Source: Streptosporangium sp. NBC_01495
GTDB lineage: Bacteria; Actinomycetota; Actinomycetes; Streptosporangiales; Streptosporangiaceae
Direction of reading: 5' to 3'
NCBI RefSeq assembly: GCF_036250735.1
Contig: NZ_CP109430.1
Coordinates: 6,014,001-6,078,000, forward strand
Length of the DNA: 64,000 nucleotides
This document shows, in pieces, positions 26,215 through 36,087 of the stretch; within the stretch, counting starts at the first letter, position 1; each line of letters begins with the position of its first letter. Under the pieces are notes generated by a model, which worked only from the letters and a program-made list of their open reading frames with translations, searched no databases and was not told the origin of the DNA. The translations under genes were made by a program, and so were the position numbers.

Positions 26215-27582
26215 ATGACTCCCCAGGAGATGATCGAGAAGGTCCTTGAGCTCTCCACGGCCGACGACAACGTCGTGATCGTGGACGAGGGGTCGAGTGC
26301 CAACCTGCGCTTCGCGGGAAACACCCTCACCACCAACGGCGTGTCCCGTTCCTCGCAGCTGACCGTGATCTCCATCGTGGGCCGCGGTGTGGGCGTGGTG
26401 TCGCGGGCGGCGGTCCGCCCCGACCAGCTCGACGACGTCGTGGCCGCCGCCGACCACGCCGCGGAGGACGCGCGGCCGTCCGAGGACGCCCGGCCGCTGC
26501 TGGAGGGCACCCGCTCCGGCGACTGGGACGCCCCCGCCGAGCCGACCTCGATCGGGGTGTTCGGTGCCTTCGCCCCCGCCCTGGGCGAGGCCTTCGCCAC
26601 GGCCGAGGCGGGCGGGCGCAGGCTGTACGGGTTCGCCGAGCACATCGTCACGACGACCTTCGTGGGCACCTCGACCGGCGCCCGGCTGCGGCACACCCAG
26701 CCCACCGGCCGCCTGGAGCTCAACGCCAAGTCCTCCGACATGCGGCGCTCGGCGTGGGCCGGCGTGTCGACCCGCGATTTCTCGGACGTCGACGTGGCGG
26801 CTCTGGACGCCTCGCTGGCCCGGCGCCTGGAGTGGGCGAAGAACCGCGTCGAGCTGCCCGCGGGCCGGTACGAGACGCTGCTGCCGCCGACGGCCGTGGC
26901 CGACCTGATGACCTACCTGTACTGGACGGCCGGAGCCCGCGACGCCCTGGAGGGACGCACGGTCTTCTCCAGGCCCGGTGGCGGCACCCGCGTCGGCGAC
27001 GTCCTCTCCGAGCTGCCGATCCGTCTGTACGGCGACCCCTCGGCGCCGGGTATCGAGTGCCCGCCGTTCGTGGTGGCGCACACCTCCGGCCGGGAGAACT
27101 CGGTGTTCGACAACGGGCTGCCGCTGGCGCCCACCGACTGGATCTCCGGCGGCAGGCTGGCCAACCTGCTGCAGACCCGGCACTCGGCCGAGCTGACCGG
27201 CCTGCCGGTGACCCCGGCCGTCGACAACCTGATCATGCGGGGGCCCGAGGGCGGACGGTCGCTGGAGGAGATGATCGCCTCCACCGAGCGCGGCCTGCTG
27301 CTCACCTGCCTGTGGTACATCCGCGAGGTCGACCCGCAGACGCTGCTGCTGACCGGCCTGACCCGCGACGGCGTCTACCTGGTGGAGAACGGCGAGGTCG
27401 TGGGCGAGGTGAACAACTTCCGCTTCAACGAGAGCCCGGTGGACCTGCTCCGCCGCCTCAGCGAGATCGGCGCCTCGGAGCAGACCCTGCCGCGCGAGTG
27501 GAGCGACTACTTCAACCGCGCGATCATGCCTCCGATCCGGGTGCCCGACTTCAACATGTCGACGGTCAGCCAGGCCAGCTAG
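26215..27582 (+). CDS. tldE: TldE/PmbA-type protease subunit
   Basis: This is the non-catalytic partner of TldD, 455 residues. I chose the ATG at 26215 (MTPQEMIEKVLELSTADD) because of the strong GAGAGGAGCGGG just upstream; a TTG at 26149 overlapping the tldD stop is an alternative that would add 22 residues. Typical PmbA features are SSANLRFAGNTLTTNGV, the glycine-rich FVGTSTGARLRHTQPTG, and the C-terminal VEVNNFRFNESP-like region (VGEVNNFRFNESPVDLL). No HExxxH is present, as expected. Confidence 0.9.
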   Translation: MTPQEMIEKVLELSTADDNVVIVDEGSSANLRFAGNTLTTNGVSRSSQLTVISIVGRGVGVVSRAAVRPDQLDDVVAAADHAAEDARPSEDARPLLEGTRSGDWDAPAEPTSIGVFGAFAPALGEAFATAEAGGRRLYGFAEHIVTTTFVGTSTGARLRHTQPTGRLELNAKSSDMRRSAWAGVSTRDFSDVDVAALDASLARRLEWAKNRVELPAGRYETLLPPTAVADLMTYLYWTAGARDALEGRTVFSRPGGGTRVGDVLSELPIRLYGDPSAPGIECPPFVVAHTSGRENSVFDNGLPLAPTDWISGGRLANLLQTRHSAELTGLPVTPAVDNLIMRGPEGGRSLEEMIASTERGLLLTCLWYIREVDPQTLLLTGLTRDGVYLVENGEVVGEVNNFRFNESPVDLLRRLSEIGASEQTLPREWSDYFNRAIMPPIRVPDFNMSTVSQAS

Positions 27583-27666
27583 GTCCTCCATCCGCGGTGG
27601 TGGGGCCGTCGGGGGCCGGCCGTCCGCTGGATCGGGGCGTGGCCGGGGAAGGCGCGCTCCGTCCGC

Positions 27667-28884
<1,218 letters not shown>

Positions 28885-28922
28885 TCCCGCAGTCTGTGTC
28901 ACCGGGCAGCCGACGTACAGGC

Positions 28923-29135
28923 TCAGTCGTCCTCCAGGCGAAATCCGATCTTCATGCCGACCTGGAAGCGGCCGATCTCCCCCTCCTCGATGTTCCCCCT
29001 GATCTCGGTCACCTCGAACCAGTCGAGGTGGCGCAGGGTCCGGGAGGCCCTGCGGATCCCGTTGCGAACGGCGGCCTCGATGCTCTCCCCCGAAGTGCCG
29101 ACTATCTCGGTCACCCGGTACGTTCGATCTGTCAT
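28923..29135 (-). CDS. dodecin (flavin-binding dodecamer)
   Basis: This is a 70-residue dodecin, a hollow 12-mer that stores FMN/FAD or CoA. The family signature is complete: YRVTEIVGTSGESIEAAVRN with the flavin-stacking Trp in LDWFEVTEIRG, ending in GRFQVGMKIGFRLE. An AGGGG ribosome site precedes the ATG at 29135. It stands alone upstream (minus strand) of the lipoprotein gene. Confidence 0.95.
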   Translation of the reverse strand: MTDRTYRVTEIVGTSGESIEAAVRNGIRRASRTLRHLDWFEVTEIRGNIEEGEIGRFQVGMKIGFRLEDD

Positions 29136-29189
29136 CCCCTGCTTCTTCCCGGAAAGCCACGATTACATGACCGTTCGCCCCCAGCCGAT

Positions 29190-29522
29190 ATGAGGCCTAG
29201 ATTGGGAATCGTGAAGGGATTGCGCAGGCGTCCGGTGGTTCATCAGGTGACCGACGCCCAGCCCTCTCTCAGCGCCGACATCGGCAAGCGCGAGAAGAGC
29301 TACTTCATCAAGATGGGGATCCGGCTGATCTGCCTGGTCCTCGCCTTCACGGTGCCCGCTCCGATGCCCGTCCGGCTGCTACTCTTCGCCGGGGCGATCT
29401 TTTTACCATACGTTGCCGTGATCGGGGCCAATGCGCCGCCGCGCGGGGTTCCGCATGCCCCTGACGTGGAAGATTCAGGACAAAACCAGATTCCGCGCCA
29501 CCGACGCGAGATCGGGTCGTGA
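29190..29522 (+). CDS. DUF3099 family membrane protein
   Basis: This ~110-residue protein has a short cytosolic head (VVHQVTDAQPSLSADIGKRE) followed by two membrane segments (IRLICLVLAFTVPAPMPVRL and LLLFAGAIFLPYVAVIGANA), the pattern of actinobacterial DUF3099. The start may be the ATG at 29190 or the GTG at 29211; neither has a strong ribosome site. Function is unknown. The 6C RNA gene lies immediately downstream. Confidence 0.8.
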   Translation: MRPRLGIVKGLRRRPVVHQVTDAQPSLSADIGKREKSYFIKMGIRLICLVLAFTVPAPMPVRLLLFAGAIFLPYVAVIGANAPPRGVPHAPDVEDSGQNQIPRHRREIGS

Positions 29523-29567
29523 CTAAGTCTTGACGCACCCCAAGGGTAGTAGGTGTACGCTTTAGCC

Positions 29568-29682
29568 AAGTGCCCTGGTCCCCCGTCGGGGCACTGTTGC
29601 CGGCGTTCCGGGCCCCCGTCGGAACGCCGATGAAGCGACGCCGGGTGGTTTGCCCCCGTAACCACCCGGCGTCGCCCTTTTC
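29568..29682 (+). ncRNA. 6C small RNA
   Basis: Three consecutive hairpins are visible, each with a C-run in its loop. Hairpin 1 has arms AGTGCCC 29569-29575 and 29589-29595, with a five-C loop. Hairpin 2 has a 9-bp stem, 29601-29609 with 29621-29629, and five C's. Hairpin 3 has a 14-bp stem, 29637-29650 with 29660-29673, loop TGCCCCCGT, and is followed by TTTT as the terminator. C-rich loops in tandem hairpins are the signature of the actinobacterial 6C (B11) RNA. In mycobacteria it base-pairs through these loops with G-rich ribosome sites. A TTGACG at 29530-29535 and TACGCT at 29556-29561 are a possible promoter with a long spacer. Confidence 0.8.
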
Positions 29683-29717
29683 CCAAACTTTAACAACAAG
29701 TCTTCTTTTCTTTGGCG

Positions 29718-29969
29718 TTATTTGTCGCCCAGCGTCTCGGTCGTCGCCTGCTCCCAGTTGCGCGCCAGCGTGGTCAGTCTCTCCACGATGTCCGGCGGCG
29801 CCGTGCCCGCCCCCTGGGCCAGGCCAAGCAGATAGGCCGTCAGCGGCGCGGCCGGCCGGGCCACCCCGTGCGCGACCTCCTTGGTCAGGTCCAGCACCTC
29901 GTCGCGGTCCACCACCGCGGGATCGATACCCAGCTCCCGGCAGACCAGCGCGGTCCACTCCGTCAGCAC
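29718..29969 (-). CDS. DUF6457-like small protein linked to mobA
   Basis: This 83-residue helical protein has the sequence pattern ALVCRELGIDPAVVDRDEVLDLTKEVAHGVARPAAPLTAYLLGLA. It starts with GTG at 29969, 2 nt after the mobA stop, so the two are co-translated. It matches the small actinobacterial protein commonly encoded next to, or fused to, MobA. It is probably a molybdenum-cofactor accessory protein, but its role is unknown. Confidence 0.8.
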   Translation of the reverse strand: MLTEWTALVCRELGIDPAVVDRDEVLDLTKEVAHGVARPAAPLTAYLLGLAQGAGTAPPDIVERLTTLARNWEQATTETLGDK

Positions 29970-29971
29970 GT

Positions 29972-30676
29972 TCAACTCTCGCTCCTTGTCCGCGGTCGCG
30001 CCCGTCCCGTGCCGTCGCCGCTCTCGCGACCCTCGCCGGGATCCGCGTCTCCGCCGTCGGAGCCCGGCTCCATCGTCCGGGCCCGCTGTAGATCGTCCAT
30101 GGTGTCGCAATCGAACCACGGCCGGCCGGTGAGATGAAGCGTGACCGGGGAGAGCGGGGCCAGCAGCCCGTGCAGCGACCGCCCCTCGTAGCGGGCGAGC
30201 GCCCGTGTCAGGCTCCGCGTGCGCCACACCCCGGCGAGCCACTGCTCGCGCCCGCCGTCGTCGAGGAGCACCGCCCCCGCCCCGGGCCCGCCCGGAGGTG
30301 CCCCCGCCCCCTCTGTGTCCTCTGCGTCCCGCCCGTCCCCCGCCCCGGCGGCGTCCAGCAGCGCTTCCACGTGCTCGGCGGTCAGGAACGGGAGGTCGGC
30401 GGCGAGCAGCGCCACCCACGGTGCGGTCACCTCGGCCAGCCCTGCCCGCAGCGCCGGGACCGGGCCGCCCCCCGGCGGGTCCTCGCGCCGGAAGATCGCG
30501 CGCGGCAGCCCGGGGCGGGGCGGCCCGACGACGATCAGCCGTGCCGCGCCGGGCACGGCGGCGGCCACCGACTCGACCAGCGGGCGGCCGGAGACGTGCA
30601 GGCCGGGCTTGTCCCGCCCGCCGAGCCTTCGCGCGAGACCGCCCGCCAGGATGCAGGCGTCGTGGCGGACGGTCAT
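29972..30676 (-). CDS. mobA: molybdenum cofactor guanylyltransferase
   Basis: MobA attaches GMP to molybdopterin to form the MGD cofactor of DMSO-reductase-family enzymes such as nitrate reductase. The 234-residue nucleotidyltransferase has LAGGLARRLGGRDKPGL (GTP loop, residues ~9-25), a metal Asp in LLAADLPFL and LTGRPWFDCDTMDDLQRA near the C-terminus. The last ~30 residues are charged and probably disordered. I chose the ATG at 30676 (MTVRHDACILAGG). Confidence 0.9.
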   Translation of the reverse strand: MTVRHDACILAGGLARRLGGRDKPGLHVSGRPLVESVAAAVPGAARLIVVGPPRPGLPRAIFRREDPPGGGPVPALRAGLAEVTAPWVALLAADLPFLTAEHVEALLDAAGAGDGRDAEDTEGAGAPPGGPGAGAVLLDDGGREQWLAGVWRTRSLTRALARYEGRSLHGLLAPLSPVTLHLTGRPWFDCDTMDDLQRARTMEPGSDGGDADPGEGRESGDGTGRARPRTRSES

Positions 30677-30698
30677 CGGACACCTCCGGGTGGGGACG

Positions 30699-31688
30699 TC
30701 AGCCGCCGATGGCGGACATCGGGCGGGACGGCTGCAGGAAGGTCGGGTCGTCGATGCCGTGACCGGCCTTCTTGATCCGGACCGCGGATCGCCAGCGCTC
30801 GGCGATCTCGTCGTCATCGGCGCCCGCGCGCATCGCGGCCCTCAGGTCGGACTCGTCGGTGGCGAACAGGCAGTTGCGGATCTGGCCGTCGGCGGTGAGC
30901 CGTACCCGGTCGCACGCGCCGCAGAACGGACGGGTGACCGAGCCGATGACCCCCACCCTGGCCGGGCCGCCCTCGACGAGGAACAGCTCGGCCGGCGCGC
31001 TGCCGCGCTCCGCCGAGTCGGCGTCGGCCAGGTCGAAGTCGGCCTTGAGCGTGGCGAGGATCTCGTCAGCCGTGATCATGTTCTCCCGGCGCCAGCCGTG
31101 CTGGGCGTCCAGCGGCATCTGCTCGATGAACCGGAGCTCGTAGCCCCGCTCCAGGCAGTAGCGGAGCAGCGGCACGGCCTCGTGGTCGTTGATCCCGCGC
31201 ATCAGCACCGTGTTGACCTTGACCGGGCGCAGCCCGGCGGTGTCGGCCGCCTCCAGCCCTTCGAGGACGTCGGTCAGGCGGTCGCGGTGGGCGAGCTTCT
31301 TGAAGGTCTCGCGGTCGAGGGTGTCGAGGGAGACGTTGACCCGGTGCAGGCCGGCGGCGGCCAGGGAGGCGGCCATCCTGCCCAGCCCGATCCCGTTGGT
31401 GGTCAGCGAGACCTGCGGGGCGGGGCCAAGCTCGGTGGTGCGGGTCACGATGTCGACCAGCTCGCGGCGGAGCAGGGGCTCGCCGCCGGTGTAGCGGACC
31501 TCGGTGATGCCGAGCCGTTCCACCCCGATGGTGACCAGCCGGACGATCTCGTCGGCGGTGAGCAGCTCGGGTTTCGGCAGCCATTCAAGACCTTCGGGTG
31601 GCATGCAGTAGGAGCAGCGCAGGTTGCAGCGATCTGTGAGAGAGACCCGCAGATCGGTCGCCACGCGACCGAAGGAATCCTGCAACAC
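30699..31688 (-). CDS. moaA: GTP 3',8-cyclase
   Basis: MoaA is a radical-SAM enzyme that begins molybdenum cofactor synthesis. The 329-residue protein has the SAM cluster in TDRCNLRCSYCMPPEG, the GTP-binding second cluster in FCGACDRVRLTADGQIRNCLF and the essential C-terminal Gly-Gly. It starts with GTG at 31688. mobA and the DUF6457 gene follow on the same strand, so this is a moaA-mobA-DUF6457 operon. MoaC, MoaD, MoaE and Mog are not in the window. Confidence 0.96.
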   Translation of the reverse strand: MLQDSFGRVATDLRVSLTDRCNLRCSYCMPPEGLEWLPKPELLTADEIVRLVTIGVERLGITEVRYTGGEPLLRRELVDIVTRTTELGPAPQVSLTTNGIGLGRMAASLAAAGLHRVNVSLDTLDRETFKKLAHRDRLTDVLEGLEAADTAGLRPVKVNTVLMRGINDHEAVPLLRYCLERGYELRFIEQMPLDAQHGWRRENMITADEILATLKADFDLADADSAERGSAPAELFLVEGGPARVGVIGSVTRPFCGACDRVRLTADGQIRNCLFATDESDLRAAMRAGADDDEIAERWRSAVRIKKAGHGIDDPTFLQPSRPMSAIGG

Positions 31689-32044
31689 GGGACGCCACCT
31701 CTCAGTTGGTCACCTGTTGGAACAGGGGGCCAGCCTACGGCCAGCCCCCTGCCCGACCCTAAACAGGCCTCATTGTTTCAACATCACCATGAGATGGTTG
31801 ATTCCTGGCGTGCTGACTTCCCGCGCCCCTCCCCCGGCCGCCGGGACCGCCTCGTTGCGTTGGCGCGGACCGGCCGCCGCAGGTGGGCGACGGTCTCGAC
31901 CTGGTCGGCCCGCGCCGCCGGGCCCGGCCGGATGTCCCGGTACGCGCGAGGTACACCGAGCGGTCATGACCGGCGGCACTCGATAAAATGAGTGGGATCT
32001 CATGTCGGAACGTGGGCAAACTGGATCTCGCAACTAAGGAGATC
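31689..32044. other. divergent intergenic region moaA / rtcB
   Basis: These 356 bp lie between divergent genes. A GC-rich hairpin (CAGGGGGC 31723-31730 with GCCCCCTG 31744-31751) lies in the moaA leader and could be a regulatory fold. I could not match it to the Moco riboswitch. An AT-richer patch at 31757-31800 and AACTAAGGAGATC at 32033-32044 provide promoter and ribosome site for rtcB. Confidence 0.45.
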
Positions 32045-33202
32045 ATGATGCCGAACCATCCCGCACCGAACCTGGTGTCGTGGGCCAGCGAGATCGACGA
32101 GGGTACGATCATGCAGGCCGCGCGCGCCGCCCGCCTGCCATTCGTCTCCGGACACGTCGCTCTCATGCCCGACGCGCACATCGGGATCGGCGCGACGGTC
32201 GGATCGGTGATCCCCACCGAGGGGGCGATCATCCCGGCCGCCGTCGGCGTCGACATCGGCTGCGGCATGGTCGCGACCGAGACGACGCTCACCGCCGCCG
32301 ACCTCCCTGACACCCTTGAGGCCCTGATGCCGCTGGTGGAGAAGCGGATCCCGGCCGGCGTCGGCAGGGGCCACGACGACCCGTCCACGGACCGCGCGCT
32401 GGGCGACCTCGGCCGCCCGCACACCGACCTCACCCCTCACCAGGAGAGGAAGGTGTCCCTGCAGTTCGGCACCCTCGGGTCCGGCAACCACTTCGTCGAG
32501 GTCTGCCTCGACGAACGTGACCGGGTCTGGACGGTGCTGCACTCGGGGTCGCGCGGCATCGGCAACCTGCTCGCGACCAAGCACATCGTCGACGCCAAGA
32601 AGATGATGAAGAAGCAGGAGATCGGCCTGGAGGACCCGGACCTGGCCTACCTGGTGCAGAACACGCCGGAGTTCACCGCCTACATCGAGGACATGCTGTG
32701 GTCTCAGCACTACGCCATGGCCTCGCGCGCCCGGATGGACAAGGTGCTGAGCAACGCCCTGTTCCGGGTCGTCGGCAAGGGTCAGCGGCTCCGGACGATC
32801 AACTGCCACCACAACTTCACGCAGCAGGAGACGCACGACGGCAAGGACCTGTGGATCACCCGTAAGGGGGCCATCAAGGCCGACACCGGCGACGAGGGCG
32901 TGATCCCGGGCTCGATGGGGACGCGCTCGTACATCGTGCGCGGGCTCGGCAACCCGATGTCCTACAACTCCTGCGCCCACGGAGCCGGCCGCAGGATGTC
33001 GCGCACCCGGGCGAAGCGTGAGCTGACGGCCACGTCCCTCACCGAGGCGATGCGCGGCCGCACCTGGAACGCGGACCGCGCCGCCGCCCTGGTGGACGAG
33101 CACCCGCAGGCGTACAAGCCGATCGACCAGGTGATGGCGGACCAGAAGGACCTGGTCGCGATCCAGCACACACTGCGCCAGGTGTTCAACTACAAGGGCT
33201 GA
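32045..33202 (+). CDS. rtcB: RNA-splicing ligase RtcB
   Basis: RtcB joins RNA 2',3'-cyclic phosphate or 3'-phosphate ends to 5'-OH ends using GTP and Mn2+. All motifs are present in 385 residues: VGVDIGCGMVATE, FGTLGSGNHFVEV, VLHSGSRGIGN, INCHHNF, and the guanylylated His in SCAHGAGRRMSR. I chose the ATG at 32045 (MMPNHPAPNLVSWASEIDEG) for its AAGGAG 4-9 nt upstream. No archease or RtcA/RtcR gene adjoins it. Confidence 0.95.
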   Translation: MMPNHPAPNLVSWASEIDEGTIMQAARAARLPFVSGHVALMPDAHIGIGATVGSVIPTEGAIIPAAVGVDIGCGMVATETTLTAADLPDTLEALMPLVEKRIPAGVGRGHDDPSTDRALGDLGRPHTDLTPHQERKVSLQFGTLGSGNHFVEVCLDERDRVWTVLHSGSRGIGNLLATKHIVDAKKMMKKQEIGLEDPDLAYLVQNTPEFTAYIEDMLWSQHYAMASRARMDKVLSNALFRVVGKGQRLRTINCHHNFTQQETHDGKDLWITRKGAIKADTGDEGVIPGSMGTRSYIVRGLGNPMSYNSCAHGAGRRMSRTRAKRELTATSLTEAMRGRTWNADRAAALVDEHPQAYKPIDQVMADQKDLVAIQHTLRQVFNYKG

Positions 33203-33335
33203 CCTCGCGCTTCCCGAGCCCCGTCGCCGGTCACCGGCGGCGGGATGCCGCGTTGCGGCCTGACCTGCCCGGCCTGATTCGGGGAGCCGGTCTCACCGGG
33301 CCTACCTGGGTCCGGCCACCCGGCGGGGGGCGGGC

Positions 33336-33974
33336 TCAGGCCTGGAGGTAGGCGAGAACGGCGAGGACGCGGCGGTGGTCGTCCGGGGCCGGGGGAAGAT
33401 CGAGTTTGGCCAGGATGTTGTTGACGTGTTTGGCGACGGCCGCGTCGGTGACGCTCAGCCGCCGGGCTGTCGCGGCGTTGGAGCGGCCCTCGGCCATCAG
33501 GGCGAGCACCTGACGCTCGCGGGGCGTGAGCCGTGCGAGTGGAGCCTGGACGCGGCGCCGGGAGAGCAGTCCGCGGACGACCTCGGGATCGATGACGGTG
33601 CCTCCGGCCGCGACCTCGGTCAGGGCGTTGACGAATTCGGCGACGTCACCCACCCGGTCCTTGAGCAGGTAACCGACACCGCCTCCGGTCTCGACGAGTT
33701 CGGCGGCATAGGTCTGTTCGACGTACTGGGACAGGACCAGGACGGCCAGGCCGGGGTCGCGGTGGCGGAGTTCGACGGCGGCCTTCAGCCCTTCGTCGCG
33801 GAAGTCCGGGGGCATCCGGATGTCGGTGATGACCACGTCGGGCCGGTCCTCCTCGACGGCCGCGAGCAGACCGGAGGCGTCGGGTGTCGCCCGCACGTCA
33901 TGCCCGAAGTGGGTGAGGATGTGCGTCAGCCCCTCGCGCAGCAGGGCCGAGTCCTCGGCGATCACTATGCGCAC
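33336..33974 (-). CDS. response regulator, NarL/LuxR family
   Basis: This 212-residue regulator has a receiver domain with acidic pocket (IVIAEDSALLREG), phospho-acceptor Asp in VVITDIRMPP and Lys in YLLKDRV. A LuxR helix-turn-helix follows (LTPRERQVLALMAEGRSNAATARRLSVTDAAVAKHVNNILAKL). The GTG start at 33974 overlaps the kinase stop by 10 nt, giving translational coupling. It probably controls the divergent ABC exporter. Confidence 0.92.
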   Translation of the reverse strand: MRIVIAEDSALLREGLTHILTHFGHDVRATPDASGLLAAVEEDRPDVVITDIRMPPDFRDEGLKAAVELRHRDPGLAVLVLSQYVEQTYAAELVETGGGVGYLLKDRVGDVAEFVNALTEVAAGGTVIDPEVVRGLLSRRRVQAPLARLTPRERQVLALMAEGRSNAATARRLSVTDAAVAKHVNNILAKLDLPPAPDDHRRVLAVLAYLQA

Positions 33975-35176
33975 GGCAGCTCCGCCCGCAGCGTCGTCGG
34001 GCCGCCGTCGGGGCTGCTGACGACGATCCTGCCGCGCAACACCGACACCCGGTCCGCCAGGCCGTACAGCCCGGTGCCCCGGCGGGGGTCGGCGCCGCCG
34101 ACACCGTCGTCGCGGACCTCGAGCACGAGCAGGTCTCCGGACCGGCGGACCGTCACCCGGGCGCACCGGGCGTGGCTGTGTCTCGCCACGTTGGTGAGCG
34201 CCTCTCCGATGATGAACCAGGCCGCCGCCTCCACCGGTTCCGGGGGGCGCCGGGGCAGGTCGATGTCGACCTCGGCCGGAACCGCGCAGCGCTCGGCGAG
34301 CTCGGCCACCGCCGGCGCCAGGCCGCGCACGGTCAGCACCTGGGGATGGATGCCGCGGACGAGGTCCCGGAGTTCCGCGAGCGTCGTCTTCGCCTCCCGG
34401 TACGCCTTGTCGATCAGGTCATGGGAGGCGGGCGGGTCCAGCCGGGCCATTCCCAGGGTCATGATGAGGCCGGTCAGCCGCTGTTGCGCCCCGTCGTGCA
34501 GGTCGCGTTCGATGCGCCGCCGCTGCTCGTCGAACGCCTCCATGATCCGTTCTCGCGATCGGGTGAGTTCGAGGACGTCCCCGGCGGGGGGATCGCGCCG
34601 GACCAGCAGCGACCGGGTCATCGTCGCCCTGCCCGCGGCGTACGCGGTTCCCAGGTAGAGGACGATCGGCGCGACGACGATCCCGACGGCGGCGACGAGC
34701 CAGGGAGACACTGTCACCTCGGGCTGGTAGTCCGGCAGCAGGAGGAGGAGCGCGGGGAAGGAGATCAGGTACAGGACACACCAGCCGAGCATCGCGATGA
34801 CCAGGTCCAGCCAGGCCAGGCCGAATGCGAAGGCCAGCGCGTACGCCAGCTCCCTCCACGTCGCCGCCTCGCGGAACCGGGTCGCGGTCCACGTCCAGAC
34901 CCCCTGCCCGGAAGGCGAATGCGCGGACGGCGCCGGTGCGCGATCGAGCAGCCGCAGCCGCCATCGCTCGACCGAGCTCAGCGGGACGCCCGCCAGCAGG
35001 ACCGCGGCCCCGGCCGCGGGGACGACCAGCATCGCGAGCGAGCAGGCGAGCCACACCGACGCGACGAGCGAGCCGGTCAGCAGGTAGACTTGCGCCCGCC
35101 ACGGCCAGCCGGAGGCGAGGAACCGCGGCGGGGAGAGCCCGGTCAGGGCCTGCCACGCCGTCCGAACGCCATCCAT
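33965..35176 (-). CDS. sensor histidine kinase (HisKA_3 type)
   Basis: This 403-residue membrane kinase begins at the ATG at 35176 (MDGVRTAWQALTGL), preceded by GGGGAGA. The N-terminus is a multi-helix membrane sensor, with segments around AQVYLLTGSLVASVWLACSL, MLVVPAAGAAVLLAGV, LAYALAFAFGLAWLDLVIA and VAAVGIVVAPIVLYLG. The phospho-acceptor His lies in RRRIERDLHDGAQQRLTGL. The HATPase has N-box IIGEALTNVARHSHA and G-boxes DDGVGGAD and GTGLYGLADR. It is paired with the downstream NarL regulator. Confidence 0.92.
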   Translation of the reverse strand: MDGVRTAWQALTGLSPPRFLASGWPWRAQVYLLTGSLVASVWLACSLAMLVVPAAGAAVLLAGVPLSSVERWRLRLLDRAPAPSAHSPSGQGVWTWTATRFREAATWRELAYALAFAFGLAWLDLVIAMLGWCVLYLISFPALLLLLPDYQPEVTVSPWLVAAVGIVVAPIVLYLGTAYAAGRATMTRSLLVRRDPPAGDVLELTRSRERIMEAFDEQRRRIERDLHDGAQQRLTGLIMTLGMARLDPPASHDLIDKAYREAKTTLAELRDLVRGIHPQVLTVRGLAPAVAELAERCAVPAEVDIDLPRRPPEPVEAAAWFIIGEALTNVARHSHARCARVTVRRSGDLLVLEVRDDGVGGADPRRGTGLYGLADRVSVLRGRIVVSSPDGGPTTLRAELPCA

Positions 35177-35312
35177 GATCTCCCCAGGATAGAAGGCCGC
35201 GTCCCGGTTGCCCCTACCGGTGACGTGACCGTGGGTGGTAGTGCCAGGGTTACCGGCGGGCGTGAATCCCGCGCCAGTGATTCCGACCGGCGGAGCCGGA
35301 ACCGTTGGGGAC

Positions 35313-36047
35313 ATGGTGAAACGAGCCGTGCGGCTGCACGGAGTACGAAAGGTGTACGGAACCGGCGCGGGCGCCGTCGCGGCCCTCGGCGGCGTGACGC
35401 TCGACTTCCCCGCAGGCACGTTCACGGCGGTGATGGGCCCCTCCGGGTCCGGGAAGAGCACGATGCTGCAGTGTGCCGCCGGGCTCGACCGGCCTACGTC
35501 GGGCGAGGTGTTCGTCGGGGACACGAGGCTGGACGACCTCGACGAGACGCGGTTGACGGTGCTGCGCAGGGAGCAGATCGGCTTCGTCTTCCAGGGCTTC
35601 AACCTGCTGGCCTCCCTGGACGCCGGGTTGAACGTGGCGTTGCCGCTGCTGCTGGCCGGTCGGCGGCCCGGTCGCGCCGAGATCTCCGCCGCGCTCGCCG
35701 CCGTGGGGCTGGCGGACCGGATCGGGCATCGTCCGGCGGAGCTCTCCGGCGGCCAGCAGCAGCGGGTCGCGATCGCCCGCGCCCTGGTCACCCGTCCCGA
35801 GGTGCTGTTCGCCGACGAGCCCACCGGCGCGCTCGACTCGGCCACCGGCCGTGAGGTGCTGTCGCTGCTGCGCTCCCTCGTGGACGACCACGGGCAGACG
35901 GTCGTGATGGTGACCCACGATCCGCTCGCCGCCTCCCGCGCCGACCGGGTCGTCTTCCTCGCCGACGGCCGTCTCGCCGGCGAACTCGCCGGTCCGACAC
36001 CGCTGCGGGTCGCGGCGCGGATGACGGAGCTGGAGGTGGCGTCGTGA
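35313..36047 (+). CDS. ABC transporter ATP-binding protein (MacB/LolD type)
   Basis: This 244-residue ATPase works with the FtsX-type permease downstream. Walker A is GPSGSGKST, the Q-loop VFQGFNLL, the signature LSGGQQQR, Walker B VLFADEPTG and the H-loop MVTHDP. I chose the ATG at 35313 (MVKRAVRLHGVRKVYGTG). It diverges from the two-component genes, a layout typical of antibiotic-sensing export systems. Confidence 0.93.
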   Translation: MVKRAVRLHGVRKVYGTGAGAVAALGGVTLDFPAGTFTAVMGPSGSGKSTMLQCAAGLDRPTSGEVFVGDTRLDDLDETRLTVLRREQIGFVFQGFNLLASLDAGLNVALPLLLAGRRPGRAEISAALAAVGLADRIGHRPAELSGGQQQRVAIARALVTRPEVLFADEPTGALDSATGREVLSLLRSLVDDHGQTVVMVTHDPLAASRADRVVFLADGRLAGELAGPTPLRVAARMTELEVAS

Positions 36048-36087
36048 TCGGGATCGCGGAGCGGACGACAGAGCCGGAGGTGACGTC

